In this document: positions 1 through 8,610 of the stretch, piece after piece
Layout of the letters: every line of letters starts with the position of its first letter
Position numbering within the stretch: position 1 is the first letter of the stretch
NCBI RefSeq assembly: GCF_026236535.1
Contig: NZ_JAHTMW010000033.1
Coordinates: forward strand, 1 to 64,000
DNA: 64,000 bases
Source: Streptomyces sp. SKN60
GTDB taxonomy: Bacteria > Actinomycetota > Actinomycetes > Streptomycetales > Streptomycetaceae
Direction of reading: 5' to 3'
The notes under the pieces: generated by a model
Databases searched by the model: none
What the model was told of the DNA's origin: nothing
The model's input: only the letters and a program-made list of their open reading frames with translations
Translations under genes and position numbers: made by a program

Positions 1-636
1 GGCATCATCACCGACGCCGTGGACCTCGAGGCCGGCGCCGAGGGCCCGGTCGCGACGCAGTCCGCGTTCGCCGCCTCCTTCACCACCAAGTCCCGTGTCT
101 CCAAGGGCACCCCGGTCATCACGGTCAAGCCGAACTCGGCCCCCGTGGAGGCCGCCCCGGCCGCCGGCACGGTCGAGGCCCTCGCCGTCTCCTTCTCGGA
201 GAAGGCGCACGGCACCAAGGTCACCTCCCGCACCCCGCGCGAGTCGACCGGCCGCCCGGAGCTGACCGAGGCCGCGATCGTGGTCTCCGGCGGCCGTGGC
301 GTCAACGGCGCCGAGAACTTCGGCATCATCGAGGCGCTCGCCGACTCGCTCGGTGCCGCCGTCGGCGCCTCCCGCGCCGCCGTCGACGCCGGCTGGTACC
401 CGCACTCCAACCAGGTCGGCCAGACCGGCAAGTCGGTCTCGCCGCAGCTGTACATCGCCTCCGGCATCTCCGGTGCGATCCAGCACCGCGCGGGTATGCA
501 GACCTCGAAGACCATCGTCGCGATCAACAAGGACGCCGAGGCGCCGATCTTCGACCTGGTCGACTACGGCGTGGTCGGCGACCTGTTCGACGTCGTGCCG
601 CAGCTGACCCAGGAGATCCAGTCCCGCAAGGGCTGA
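1..636 (+). CDS. etfA: Electron transfer flavoprotein alpha subunit, C-terminal part
   Basis: Partial gene, open at the left edge, with 211 codons visible. EtfA pairs with EtfB and passes electrons from acyl-CoA and related dehydrogenases to the membrane quinone pool through its FAD. The visible part is the FAD-binding half. It has the SGGRGV segment near residue 94 and the family signature GQTGKSVSPQLYIASGISGA at about 140-159, followed by IQHRAGM and ending in the typical DLFDVVPQL. The gene stops just before a strong hairpin, so it is probably the last gene of an etfBA operon lying to the left. Identification is confident; the missing N-terminus cannot be assessed. Confidence 0.95.
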   Translation, partial: GIITDAVDLEAGAEGPVATQSAFAASFTTKSRVSKGTPVITVKPNSAPVEAAPAAGTVEALAVSFSEKAHGTKVTSRTPRESTGRPELTEAAIVVSGGRGVNGAENFGIIEALADSLGAAVGASRAAVDAGWYPHSNQVGQTGKSVSPQLYIASGISGAIQHRAGMQTSKTIVAINKDAEAPIFDLVDYGVVGDLFDVVPQLTQEIQSRKG

Positions 637-655
637 CCTGCGCACTCGTACCGGT

Positions 656-694
656 CCGGGGGCCGCGTGGTGATCTTCACCGCGCGGCCCCCGG
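656..694 (+). terminator. Hairpin terminator after etfA
   Basis: Perfect 12-bp inverted repeat (CCGGGGGCCGCG at 656-667 pairing with 683-694) around a 15-base loop, 20 bases after the etfA stop codon. It has only a short T run, as is usual for Streptomyces terminators. Confidence 0.75.
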
Positions 695-789
695 CCGTTT
701 CGGACACCCATTGACGCGGCTCCGGACCGGCGGCTAACTTCGCCATACGGATTGTTGATTCCGTGCAGCGGAAAACAGGAGGATGTGGG

Positions 790-2079
790 ATGGGTCAGCA
801 GGAGAAGGTGTCGACGAGCCTCGCGGGCGCGGTCAGCGAGGGCATCAGCGCCTCCCTCGCCACCGTGGACGCCGAGCTGGACCGTCGCTACCCGGGAGAC
901 CCCGGCACCCGCCAGCCCGTCCACACCGTCTACGTCCCCGGCGACGTCTTCGACGCCGGCACCATCCGCTCCTGGGGCGACCAGGCCCTCGCGGCCCTCG
1001 ACGAGCACGCCCCGGACGCCGCCACCTTCGCCCGCGTCCTCGGCCTCGCCGACGAGCTCGCCGAGGACGTCTACGGCCGGGTCCGCGCGAAGCTGGAGCG
1101 CGAGCCCATCGAGGACCTCCGCGTCGACTTCGAGGACGGCTACGGGGGCATGGAGGAGGACCACGACGCCGCCCGCGCCGCCCGGATCGTCACCGAGGCC
1201 TACGCGGACCTCAGCGCCGCCCCGTACATGGGCATCCGGATGAAGTGCATGGAGTCCGCCGTACGCGACCGCGGCATCCGCACCACCGACGTCTTCCTCA
1301 CCGGCCTCATGGAGCACGGCGGCCTGCCCGACGGCCTCGTCCTCACCCTCCCCAAGGTCACCTACCCCGAGCAGGTCACCGCCTTCGTCCGCCTCCTGGA
1401 GGCCTTCGAGAAGGCCCACGGCCTCGACGAGGGCCGACTGGGCTTCGAGATCCAGATCGAGACCAGCCAGGCCATCCTCGCCGCCGACGGCACCGCCACC
1501 GTCGCCCGCATGATCGACGCCGCCGAGGGCCGCGCCACCGGCCTGCACTACGGCACCTTCGACTACAGCGCCTGCCTCGGCGTCTCCGCCGCCTACCAGG
1601 CCAGCGACCACCCGGCCGCCGACCACGCCAAGGCGATCATGCAGGTCGCGGCGGCCGGCACCGGCGTCCGCGTCTCCGACGGCTCCACCAACGTCCTCCC
1701 GGTCGGCTCCACCGCCCACGTCCACGAGGCCTGGAAGCTCCACTACGGCCTCACCCGCCGAGCCCTGGCCCGCGCCTACTACCAGGGCTGGGACATGCAC
1801 CCGGGGCACATCCCCACGCGCTACGCCGCCGTCTTCGCCTTCTACCGCGAGGGCTACGAGACCGCCGCCAAGCGCCTCTCCGCCTACGCCAACCACGCCG
1901 GCGGCGACGTCATGGACGAGCCCGCCACGGCCAAGGCGCTCTCCTCCTACCTGCTCCGCGGCCTGCAGTGCGGCGCCCTCGACACCGCCGAGGTCGACGC
2001 CCTCACCGGCCTGACCCGCGCCGACCTGGAGCGCTTCGCGGCCCCGCGCCGCGGCGACCTGACGGCGACCGCCCAGTAA
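790..2079 (+). CDS. Aldolase/citrate-lyase-like protein (DUF6986 type)
   Basis: A 429-residue soluble protein that resembles the HpcH/HpaI aldolase and citrate lyase beta TIM-barrel superfamily. The acidic motif VDFEDGYG (D113, E115, D116) and FEIQIETSQAI (E220, E224) sit where that superfamily places its metal- and substrate-binding acidic residues. The segment LHYGTFDYSACLG follows. The ATG at 790 is chosen because AGGAGG at 777-782 lies seven bases upstream; the in-frame GTG at 763 lies before this ribosome site. It is a single gene between etfA and a kinase gene. I recall Streptomyces proteins of this kind annotated as DUF6986 or simply aldolase. The substrate is unknown. Confidence 0.75.
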   Translation: MGQQEKVSTSLAGAVSEGISASLATVDAELDRRYPGDPGTRQPVHTVYVPGDVFDAGTIRSWGDQALAALDEHAPDAATFARVLGLADELAEDVYGRVRAKLEREPIEDLRVDFEDGYGGMEEDHDAARAARIVTEAYADLSAAPYMGIRMKCMESAVRDRGIRTTDVFLTGLMEHGGLPDGLVLTLPKVTYPEQVTAFVRLLEAFEKAHGLDEGRLGFEIQIETSQAILAADGTATVARMIDAAEGRATGLHYGTFDYSACLGVSAAYQASDHPAADHAKAIMQVAAAGTGVRVSDGSTNVLPVGSTAHVHEAWKLHYGLTRRALARAYYQGWDMHPGHIPTRYAAVFAFYREGYETAAKRLSAYANHAGGDVMDEPATAKALSSYLLRGLQCGALDTAEVDALTGLTRADLERFAAPRRGDLTATAQ

Positions 2080-2166
2080 CCCTCGGCCCGCGCGGGGCCA
2101 CGGTCCGTGCCCCGTGCCCCGTACTCTGTACGCGTTCATCGCAGCCGACAGAGGAACGGGGCACGG

Positions 2167-4266
2167 GTGTCTTCGGGGGAGTACGAGCGGCTGGCCGGCC
2201 GCTACCGTCTGGTGAGCCGACTGGGGCGCGGCGGCATGGGGGTCGTCTGGCGCGCGGTCGACGAGGTCCTCGGCCGCGAGGTGGCCGTCAAGGAACTGCG
2301 CACCTACCACGACGCGTCGGGGCCGGAGCTGGAAGACCTGCGGCTGCGCATGCAGCGCGAGGCACGGGCGGCGGCCCGGGTCCGCCACCCCGGAGTGGTC
2401 GCCGTCCACGACGTGACCGAGCATCAGGGCCGGCCCGTCATCGTCATGGAGCTCGTCGAAGGACCCTCCCTCGACGGCGTGCTCGGCGAACGCGGTGTCC
2501 TCGACCCGCGGGAGGCGGCCGGCATCGGCGCCGCCGTCCTGGAGGCGCTCGCCGCCGCGCACGAGGCGGGCGTGCTGCACCGCGACGTCAAGCCGGGCAA
2601 CGTGCTCCTCGACCGCGGCGGGCGGGTCGTCCTGACGGACTTCGGCATCGCCGCGATGGACGACCCCGGCGACGGCTCCGCCACCCACCTCACCCGCAGC
2701 GGCGAGATCGTCGGCTCCCTCGACTACCTGGCCCCCGAACGCGCCCAGGGCCACCAGCCGGGCCCGCCCTCCGACGTCTGGGCCCTCGGCGCCACCCTCT
2801 ACGCGGCGGTGGAGGGCGCCTCCCCCTTCCGCCGCACCTCCACCTGGTCCACCCTCAACGCCATCGTCGTCGACCCCCTCCCCACCCCCCACCACGCCGG
2901 CCCCCTGACCCCGGTCCTGCTACGCCTCCTGGACAAGGACCCGACCCGCCGCCCGGACGCGAGGACGGCGGCGGCGCTGCTGCGGGCGGTGGCGGAGGCG
3001 ACCGAGGGGCCGGCCTCGACGGTCCCGGGTGCGGCGCCGCCTCCGGCGGCGGGGGCTCCCGCTCTGGCGGGCCCGGCAGGCTCGGTCCCGGGCGCGCCCG
3101 GCGCCGTACCGGCAGAGGCGACGCAGCCGTGGGTGCCGGCGGGGCAGGAGCCGGTGCCGCCTCGGCCGGAGGCCGGGCGTCCGGTGGCATCGCCTGCCGC
3201 GCCCGCGCAGGCGTGGCCGCAGGCCGGGCAGGGAGCTGTACCGCTCCGGCCGGAGGCCGGCGGCCCGGTGGGGCCGCTCGGGGAGGAACTCGGATCGCCT
3301 TGGGCAGCGGGCGGCGGCTCGGCGGTGCCGCCCACCGCGGCCGCACGGGAGTGGACGCCGACCGGCCCGGGCGTCGTGTCGCCTCGGCCCGCGGGCGGCA
3401 GCCCTGCGTCCCCGTTCGTGCAGGAGCCTGCACCGACCGGGCCGGAGGCCGGGCGTCCGGTGGCGGGGGCTCGCGTTCCGGCGGGCCCGGCAGGGTCGGT
3501 CCCGGTCGCGCCCGGCGTCGTACCGCGCCCGCCCCAGGGCTTCGGCCCGGCGGTCGCGCCGGCGACGAGCCCCGTGGCGTACGGAGGGCAGGGCGGCCCC
3601 GCCGGGCCGCCCGCGCGGAAGCGGTCCGGGGCGGCGCTGGTCGCCGCAGCCGTCGCCGGTGTGCTGCTTGTCGGCGGCGGGGTGACGTACGCGTTGCTCG
3701 ACCGCGACGGCGGTCAGGGGAGCGGGCGTGAGCCGGTCGCCGGCGGGGCGGAGTCGGCGCGGCCCACCGGCGATGCCGGACGGGTTCTCGACCCGGGGGC
3801 GCCCGGCGGGCGGCCGTCCGTGTCCGTGACGCCCTCGCGGGAGGGGGAGAAGCCGTCGGCCTCCCCGTCCGCGCCCTCGTCGGCCCGGCCCGGCACCCGG
3901 CCGACCACCGCACCCACGCCCGCGCGCACCGGCGGCACGCAGACCGCGCCCGCACCCACGCCCGCACCCACGCCGTCGAGCGGCGGCGGCTGCACCGCGA
4001 AGGGCGGCGGGAAGTACGACTGCCAGGTGTGGCGCACGGAGAAGACGTACCGTCACGACGGCGGCGAGATGGGCGTCCTGAACGCCGGTACGAACTACTT
4101 CTACTGCCAGGTCGACCTCGGCCGACGCGAGACCTACGGCCGGTGGACCAACATCTGGTGGGCCAGGACCGACGACGACAGCGGCAACACCAACGTGTAC
4201 TTCAGCGTCGTCTACATCAAGGGCGGCAACAACGACCAGCCGGTGCCGGGCCTCCCGATCTGCTGA
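2167..4266 (+). CDS. Transmembrane serine/threonine protein kinase
   Basis: A 699-residue Hanks-type kinase. The cytoplasmic kinase domain spans about residues 10-270, with the glycine loop GRGGMGVVW, ATP lysine K42, catalytic HRDVKPGN (D140) and DFGIA (D158). A roughly 210-residue Ala/Pro/Gly linker follows, containing repeated RPEAGRPVA-like units. A single membrane segment lies at about 488-511. The outer part has a Pro/Thr stalk and a compact C-terminal domain with four cysteines (GGGCTAKG, YDCQVW, YFYCQV, LPIC), possibly two disulfides. No PASTA repeats are present, so it is not the cell-wall kinase PknB. The GTG at 2167 is chosen because AGAGGAA lies just upstream and the kinase domain begins 12 residues later. 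The signal it senses is unknown. Confidence 0.9.
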   Translation: MSSGEYERLAGRYRLVSRLGRGGMGVVWRAVDEVLGREVAVKELRTYHDASGPELEDLRLRMQREARAAARVRHPGVVAVHDVTEHQGRPVIVMELVEGPSLDGVLGERGVLDPREAAGIGAAVLEALAAAHEAGVLHRDVKPGNVLLDRGGRVVLTDFGIAAMDDPGDGSATHLTRSGEIVGSLDYLAPERAQGHQPGPPSDVWALGATLYAAVEGASPFRRTSTWSTLNAIVVDPLPTPHHAGPLTPVLLRLLDKDPTRRPDARTAAALLRAVAEATEGPASTVPGAAPPPAAGAPALAGPAGSVPGAPGAVPAEATQPWVPAGQEPVPPRPEAGRPVASPAAPAQAWPQAGQGAVPLRPEAGGPVGPLGEELGSPWAAGGGSAVPPTAAAREWTPTGPGVVSPRPAGGSPASPFVQEPAPTGPEAGRPVAGARVPAGPAGSVPVAPGVVPRPPQGFGPAVAPATSPVAYGGQGGPAGPPARKRSGAALVAAAVAGVLLVGGGVTYALLDRDGGQGSGREPVAGGAESARPTGDAGRVLDPGAPGGRPSVSVTPSREGEKPSASPSAPSSARPGTRPTTAPTPARTGGTQTAPAPTPAPTPSSGGGCTAKGGGKYDCQVWRTEKTYRHDGGEMGVLNAGTNYFYCQVDLGRRETYGRWTNIWWARTDDDSGNTNVYFSVVYIKGGNNDQPVPGLPIC

Positions 4267-4284
4267 ACCCGGCCTGCACGCGCG

Positions 4285-5316
4285 TCAGGCCGGCGGCGCG
4301 ATCTCGCCCGAGCCCCGGGCGATCAGCCGCGTCGCGAGGACCGTCGTCTCCGGCGCCCCGGCCACCCCGTCGAGGCGCCGGAACAGCCGCTGCGCCGCCG
4401 TGCGGCCGAGCGCCGCCGCGTCCTGCGCGATCACCGTGATGCCCAGCAGATCGGCCAGCTCGATGTCGTCGAACCCGACGAGCGCGACCGGCCGTTCCCG
4501 CCCGGCGAGCACCCGGACCGCCGTCACCGTCACCCGGTTGTTGCCCGCGAACAGCGCCGTCACCGGCTCCGGCCCGGACAGCATCGTCCCGACCGCCGCC
4601 GCGACCCGCTCCGGATCCGTCGGCCCGAGCGACACCCACCCCTCGGCGACGTCCAGCCCCGCGTCCTCCATCGCCGCCCGGTAGCCGCGCAGCCGCTCCG
4701 TCGCGGTGTGGATGCGCGGGCTGTCGCCGATGAAGCCGATCCGTCGGTGCCCGTGCGCGATCAGGTGCGCCACGCCCGCGCGGGCACCGCCGAAGCTGTC
4801 CGAGAGCACCGTGTCCGCCTCGATCCGGCCCGCCGGCCGGTCCACGAAGACCGTGGCCACGCCCGCCCGCATCTCCGGCTCCAGATAGCGGTGGTCGCCG
4901 CCCGCCGGGATGACGATGAGCCCGTCCACCCGGCGCGCGCACAGCGCGAGCGCCAACTCCTGCTCGCGCTCCGGGTCCTCGGCGCTGGAGCCGTTGATGA
5001 GCAGTGCCCCGTGCGCCCGCGCCACCTCCTCGACGGCGCGGCTCAGCGGCCCGTAGAACGGGTCGGCGAGGTCCTCCAGGACCAGTCCGACCGACGCCGT
5101 GCGCCCCTTGCGCAGCACCCGCGCGCTGTCGTTGCGGCGGAAGCCGAGCGACTCGATGGCCTCCTGCACCCGCCGCTCGGTGTCGGGCGTGACGCCCGGC
5201 TCGCCGTTGACGACCCGCGAGACGGTCTTCAGGCCCACGCCCGCCCGGGCGGCGACGTCCTTCATGGTGGGCCGATTGCCGTAACGGTGCTCGGGGCGGC
5301 GGGCGATGTCGGCCAC
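4285..5316 (-). CDS. LacI-family transcriptional repressor
   Basis: A 343-residue regulator. An N-terminal LacI helix-turn-helix (TMKDVAARAGVGLKTVSRVVNG) is followed by a periplasmic-binding-protein-like effector domain with segments such as VGLVLEDLADPFY, GLIVIP, and ALFAGNN. The effector is probably a sugar. It is transcribed divergently from a ROK sugar kinase and shares a 145-base intergenic region that holds a perfect palindrome, so it likely represses the kinase and itself. The GTG at 5316 is preferred over an in-frame ATG at 5400. GGAGGAA lies nine bases upstream of the GTG, and the longer form would run into the operator. The sugar cannot be named from the sequence. Confidence 0.9.
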   Translation of the reverse strand: MADIARRPEHRYGNRPTMKDVAARAGVGLKTVSRVVNGEPGVTPDTERRVQEAIESLGFRRNDSARVLRKGRTASVGLVLEDLADPFYGPLSRAVEEVARAHGALLINGSSAEDPEREQELALALCARRVDGLIVIPAGGDHRYLEPEMRAGVATVFVDRPAGRIEADTVLSDSFGGARAGVAHLIAHGHRRIGFIGDSPRIHTATERLRGYRAAMEDAGLDVAEGWVSLGPTDPERVAAAVGTMLSGPEPVTALFAGNNRVTVTAVRVLAGRERPVALVGFDDIELADLLGITVIAQDAAALGRTAAQRLFRRLDGVAGAPETTVLATRLIARGSGEIAPPA

Positions 5317-5395
5317 GGTGGGGGGTTCCTCCGTCGGGTGTGCGATCGGGCGCTCAGATGCGTATCGATCTCGTTGCTGTCGAGCATAGGCCCTG

Positions 5396-5407
5396 GACAA
5401 CGTTGTC
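5396..5407. promoter_or_regulatory. Candidate LacI-type operator
   Basis: Perfect 12-bp palindrome GACAACGTTGTC with the central CG typical of LacI-family operators. It lies between the divergent LacI regulator and ROK kinase genes, 55 bases before the kinase ATG. Binding is inferred, not shown. Confidence 0.7.
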
Positions 5408-5461
5408 AGAGGCGGGAAGACTGTAGGTCACACCCACCGTCCCCACGGAAACCCGGAGCCC

Positions 5462-6424
5462 ATGAGCACAGACCTCGTCGTCGCCCTCGACATCGGCGGC
5501 ACCAAGATCGCCGGAGCGCTGGTCGACGCCGGGGGCCGCATCCACGTGCGCGCCCAGCGGCCGACGCCCGCGCGCGAGGACGGCGAGACGGTGATGAAGG
5601 CCGTGACGGCGGTGCTCGACGAACTCGCCGGCTCCCCGCTGTGGGCCTCCGCCGGAGCCGTCGGCATCGGCAGCGCGGGCCCGGTGGACGCCTCCGCCGG
5701 CACCGTCAGCCCGGTCAACGTGCCCGGCTGGCGCGACTTCCCGATCGTCGAACGGGTGCACCGGGCCACCGACGGACGGCCCGTCACGCTGGTCGGCGAC
5801 GGCGTCGCGATGACCGCCGCCGAGCACTGGCAGGGCGCGGCGCGCGGCCACGACAACGCGCTCTGTCTCGTCGTCTCTACCGGCGTCGGCGGCGGCCTCG
5901 TCCTGGGCGGGCGGCTCCACCCCGGCCCCACCGGCAACGCCGGTCACATCGGCCACATCAGCGTCGACCTGGACGGCGACCCCTGCGCCTGCGGCGGACG
6001 CGGCTGCGTCGAACGCATCGCCAGCGGCCCGCACATCGCCCGCCGCGCCCTGGAGGCCGGCTGGCGGCCGGGCCCGGACGGCGACGCCTCGGCCGCCGCG
6101 GTGGCCGCCGCCGCCCGGGCCGGCGACCCGGTGGCCGCCGCCTCCTTCGAGCGCGCCGCCCAGGCCCTGGCCGCCGGGATCGCCGCCACCGCCTCCCTGG
6201 TCGAGATCGACATCGCGGTCGTCGGCGGGGGAGTGGCCGGCGCGGGCGAGGTGCTCTTCGCGCCGCTGCGCCGCAGCCTCCGCTCGTACGCCACGCTCTC
6301 CTTCGTCCGCGGCCTCACGGTCGTGCCCGCCCTCACCGGCACCGACGCCGGCCTGCTCGGCGCCGCCGCGGCCGCCGCCCCGGGTCCGGACGCGGGTTCG
6401 GGTCCGACTCCGGTACGGGGCTGA
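5462..6424 (+). CDS. ROK-family sugar kinase (glucokinase-like)
   Basis: A 320-residue cytoplasmic kinase expected to phosphorylate a hexose such as glucose or N-acetylmannosamine with ATP. It begins with the phosphate-binding motif DIGGTKIAG. The ROK signature GNAGHIGH is followed by the zinc ligands C175, C177 and C182 in the CACGGRGC loop. There is no N-terminal helix-turn-helix, so it is an enzyme rather than a ROK repressor. It is divergent from a LacI-family repressor with a shared operator, which suggests induction by its sugar. A GGAG lies just before the ATG. The C-terminal tail is Ala/Gly/Pro-rich. Which sugar it uses is not evident. Confidence 0.88.
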   Translation: MSTDLVVALDIGGTKIAGALVDAGGRIHVRAQRPTPAREDGETVMKAVTAVLDELAGSPLWASAGAVGIGSAGPVDASAGTVSPVNVPGWRDFPIVERVHRATDGRPVTLVGDGVAMTAAEHWQGAARGHDNALCLVVSTGVGGGLVLGGRLHPGPTGNAGHIGHISVDLDGDPCACGGRGCVERIASGPHIARRALEAGWRPGPDGDASAAAVAAAARAGDPVAAASFERAAQALAAGIAATASLVEIDIAVVGGGVAGAGEVLFAPLRRSLRSYATLSFVRGLTVVPALTGTDAGLLGAAAAAAPGPDAGSGPTPVRG

Positions 6425-6749
6425 GCGCACCCGGCGGCGCAGGACTGGCCGAAGGGCGTACGCGGGGCGCACGCAGGGCGCGCGGAGGCGCCGTACGGCC
6501 GGCGGGGCCGCGCCCTCCGCGCCGTACCGCCACCGTGCCCGACGTGTCCGGCGGCTTCCGGTCGGGTCCGGTACGGTCCGGCGCGCACCGCTCCGCACCG
6601 CCCCGGCACGTACCGGGCGGGCGCCGGACCCCCGCCGCAGACCGGCGGACGGCCGCGCGCGGGGGCGTGCGCCGGACCGCCGCCGCCCGGTGGTTTCCGT
6701 GGCAGGGTGGTGCGGGCAAGCCACCTGGGGCCGACGATGAGGGGGAATC
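6425..6749. other. Non-coding GC-rich stretch
   Basis: A 325-base gap between the ROK kinase and the TmrB/NUDIX gene. It contains repeated GTACGG and GTCCGG words and the promoter region of the downstream gene, but no convincing small gene or strong hairpin. Confidence 0.5.
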
Positions 6750-7841
6750 GTGATCATCTGGATCAACGGGGCGTTCGGCGCGGGGAAGTCCAGCACCGCG
6801 CGCGAACTGGTCGAGCTGATCCCGGACAGCACGCTGTACGACCCCGAGGCCACCGGTGGCGCGCTGAGCCGGCTGCTCCCGCGGAAACGTCTCGCGGAGG
6901 TCACCGACTTCCAGGACCTGCCGATCTGGCGCCGCCTCGTCGTGGACACCGCCGCCGCGCTGCTCGCCGAGCTCGGCGGGGTGCTCGTGGTCCCGATGAC
7001 CCTGCTGCGGCAGGAGTACCGGGACGAGATCTTCGGCGGCCTCGCCGCCCGCCGGATCGAGGTCCGGCATGTGGTGCTCGCACCCGACGAAACGATCCTG
7101 CGGGAGCGGATAGAGGGCCGTGCCGCGCTCGTGGGCGCCGTCGACGCCGCCGAGGCGGCCGTCACCGCCCGGGCCACCGGCGAGGCCCCGGCCGCGGCCG
7201 CGGCCCGCGCGGGCCGCTGGTGCCTCGGCCAGCTCGACCGCTACCGCAGCGCCCTCGACGGCTGGCTCGCCGCCGACGCGTACGCCGTCGACAACTCCAT
7301 GCTGACCGCGGCCGAGACGGCCCGGGCCGTCGCCGACGCCGTCACCACCGGCCGCGCCGCCCCCTGCGGCATCGTCCAGACCCCGGAACCGACCGGCGAG
7401 ACCCTGGCCGCCGGGGTGCTCCTCTTCGACGAGAACGACCGGTTCCTCCTCGTCGACCCCACCTACAAGCCCGGCTGGGAGTTCCCCGGCGGCGTCGTCG
7501 AACCCGGCGAGGCACCCGCCCGGGCCGGCATGCGCGAGGTCGCCGAGGAGATCGGGCTCCGGCTCGACACCGTGCCCCGGCTGCTCCTCGTCGACTGGGA
7601 ACGCCCCCAGCCCCCCGGCTACGGCGGCCTCCGCCTCCTCTTCGACGGCGGCCGCCTCTGCTCCGCCGACGCCGAACGCCTCCTCCTGCCCGGCGCCGAA
7701 CTCCGCGCCTGGCGCTTCGTCACCGAAGCCGAAGCCGCCGACCTCCTCCCCCCGGTCCGCTACACCCGCCTCCACTGGGCCCTGCGCGCCCGCGAACGCG
7801 GCACGGTCCTGAACCTGGAGGCGGGCGTCCCGGTGGGCTGA
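6750..7841 (+). CDS. TmrB-like nucleotide-binding domain fused to NUDIX hydrolase
   Basis: A 363-residue two-domain protein. Residues 1 to about 190 resemble TmrB, the Bacillus tunicamycin-resistance ATP-binding protein. Shared features are MIIWINGAFGAGKSS (Walker A, K13), a YDPE segment, DFQDLPIWR, and VPMTLL followed by EYRDEI. Residues 215-355 form a NUDIX domain with an intact box from G247 (GGVVEPGE, then REVAEEIGL). NUDIX enzymes cleave nucleoside diphosphate-linked compounds. TmrB-type proteins are linked to tunicamycin tolerance, and tunicamycin is a UDP-GlcNAc analogue. The GTG start has GAGGGGGAA just upstream. The gene appears monocistronic. The joint function is unknown; it could be nucleotide sanitation or antibiotic inactivation. 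Confidence 0.85.
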   Translation: MIIWINGAFGAGKSSTARELVELIPDSTLYDPEATGGALSRLLPRKRLAEVTDFQDLPIWRRLVVDTAAALLAELGGVLVVPMTLLRQEYRDEIFGGLAARRIEVRHVVLAPDETILRERIEGRAALVGAVDAAEAAVTARATGEAPAAAAARAGRWCLGQLDRYRSALDGWLAADAYAVDNSMLTAAETARAVADAVTTGRAAPCGIVQTPEPTGETLAAGVLLFDENDRFLLVDPTYKPGWEFPGGVVEPGEAPARAGMREVAEEIGLRLDTVPRLLLVDWERPQPPGYGGLRLLFDGGRLCSADAERLLLPGAELRAWRFVTEAEAADLLPPVRYTRLHWALRARERGTVLNLEAGVPVG

Positions 7842-7892
7842 GGACGTCGGCCCACCGGGACGCGCCTTCCGGATCTTGCCGGCGCCCCGACG

Positions 7893-7917
7893 CCCCCGAG
7901 CTTCGCTCGGGTGGGGG
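7893..7917. terminator. Intergenic hairpin of the GAGCTTCGCTC type
   Basis: CCCGAGC (7895-7901) pairs with GCTCGGG (7905-7911) around a TTC loop, and flanking C and G runs extend the stem. It lies between convergent genes. Closely similar hairpins recur between Streptomyces genes, to my recollection, so it may be a dispersed repeat acting as a terminator. Confidence 0.55.
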
Positions 7918-8021
7918 ACCCCCGGCGGAGCCAGGGGCGTGCCCCCCCCGCGTCGACTCCGCGCCCTCGGCCCTCGGTCTGATCCGGCCTGAGCGGAAAG
8001 ACTGCCTGGCGCAGCCGCCCG

Positions 8022-8576
8022 TCAGCGCCGCCCGTAGCCGCGGGCGGCGATCCGGGAGGCGACGAGCCGGACCGTCTCCGGCATCTCGGGATGGCCCGAG
8101 GTCTCCAGGAGGGTGATCGCCACGCCCCCGTGCAGGACGCGCAACCGCGACCCGTCCGCTTCCAGGGCCACGCCGTGATACGGGTGCTCCCACAGCAGGG
8201 TCGAGCCTTCCCAGAGCTGCATCCGGCGGGTGGTCGTGCGCAGCTGGTACGGGGCGTGTTCGGGCTGAGTGGTGCGGCTCCGCGGCGGGGCGGGGGCGTG
8301 CCAGACCCCGAACTCGTTGAGGACGGTCTCGCCCGGATCCAGCGAATCCTTCCGCACACGGAACTCACGGCCGAGCCGCACACCGCCCCACGCGGCGGCG
8401 GCAGTGGCCGCGACCGCGAACGGGTCCACGACCCACCAGGGGAAACCCCCGGCCACGGCGTTGAGCGACTCGACGCCCATGACCACGCCGCCGACCGCGG
8501 CACCGATCACCCCGCCCAGGATCCCGGCCCGGCGGATCCGCCGGGACCGCTCCTCGTCCATCGGCTCCTCTGACAT
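8022..8576 (-). CDS. Membrane protein of unknown function
   Basis: A 184-residue protein that I do not recognise. After a short charged N-terminus there are two closely spaced hydrophobic segments (about residues 17-37 and 45-65). A soluble C-terminal part follows, rich in beta-strand-like stretches (MQLWEGSTLLWEHPYHGVAL, LRVLHGGVAITLLET), resembling the membrane-anchored PH-like proteins common in actinomycetes. The ATG at 8576 is preceded by GGGGGAAG. It is convergent with the TmrB/NUDIX gene and lies directly downstream of the MBL hydrolase gene, with 34 bases between, so it may be cotranscribed with that gene. No catalytic residues are visible. Confidence 0.7.
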   Translation of the reverse strand: MSEEPMDEERSRRIRRAGILGGVIGAAVGGVVMGVESLNAVAGGFPWWVVDPFAVAATAAAAWGGVRLGREFRVRKDSLDPGETVLNEFGVWHAPAPPRSRTTQPEHAPYQLRTTTRRMQLWEGSTLLWEHPYHGVALEADGSRLRVLHGGVAITLLETSGHPEMPETVRLVASRIAARGYGRR

Positions 8577-8610
8577 GCTTCCCCCTGTTCGACAAGGAGG
8601 AGACGATCAG

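Noticed and set aside
783..3731. A 982-codon open frame on the plus strand across two genes.
   Set aside because: It is the wrong frame of the aldolase-like and kinase genes; Arg/Pro-rich with no motif, while the real frames have full domains.
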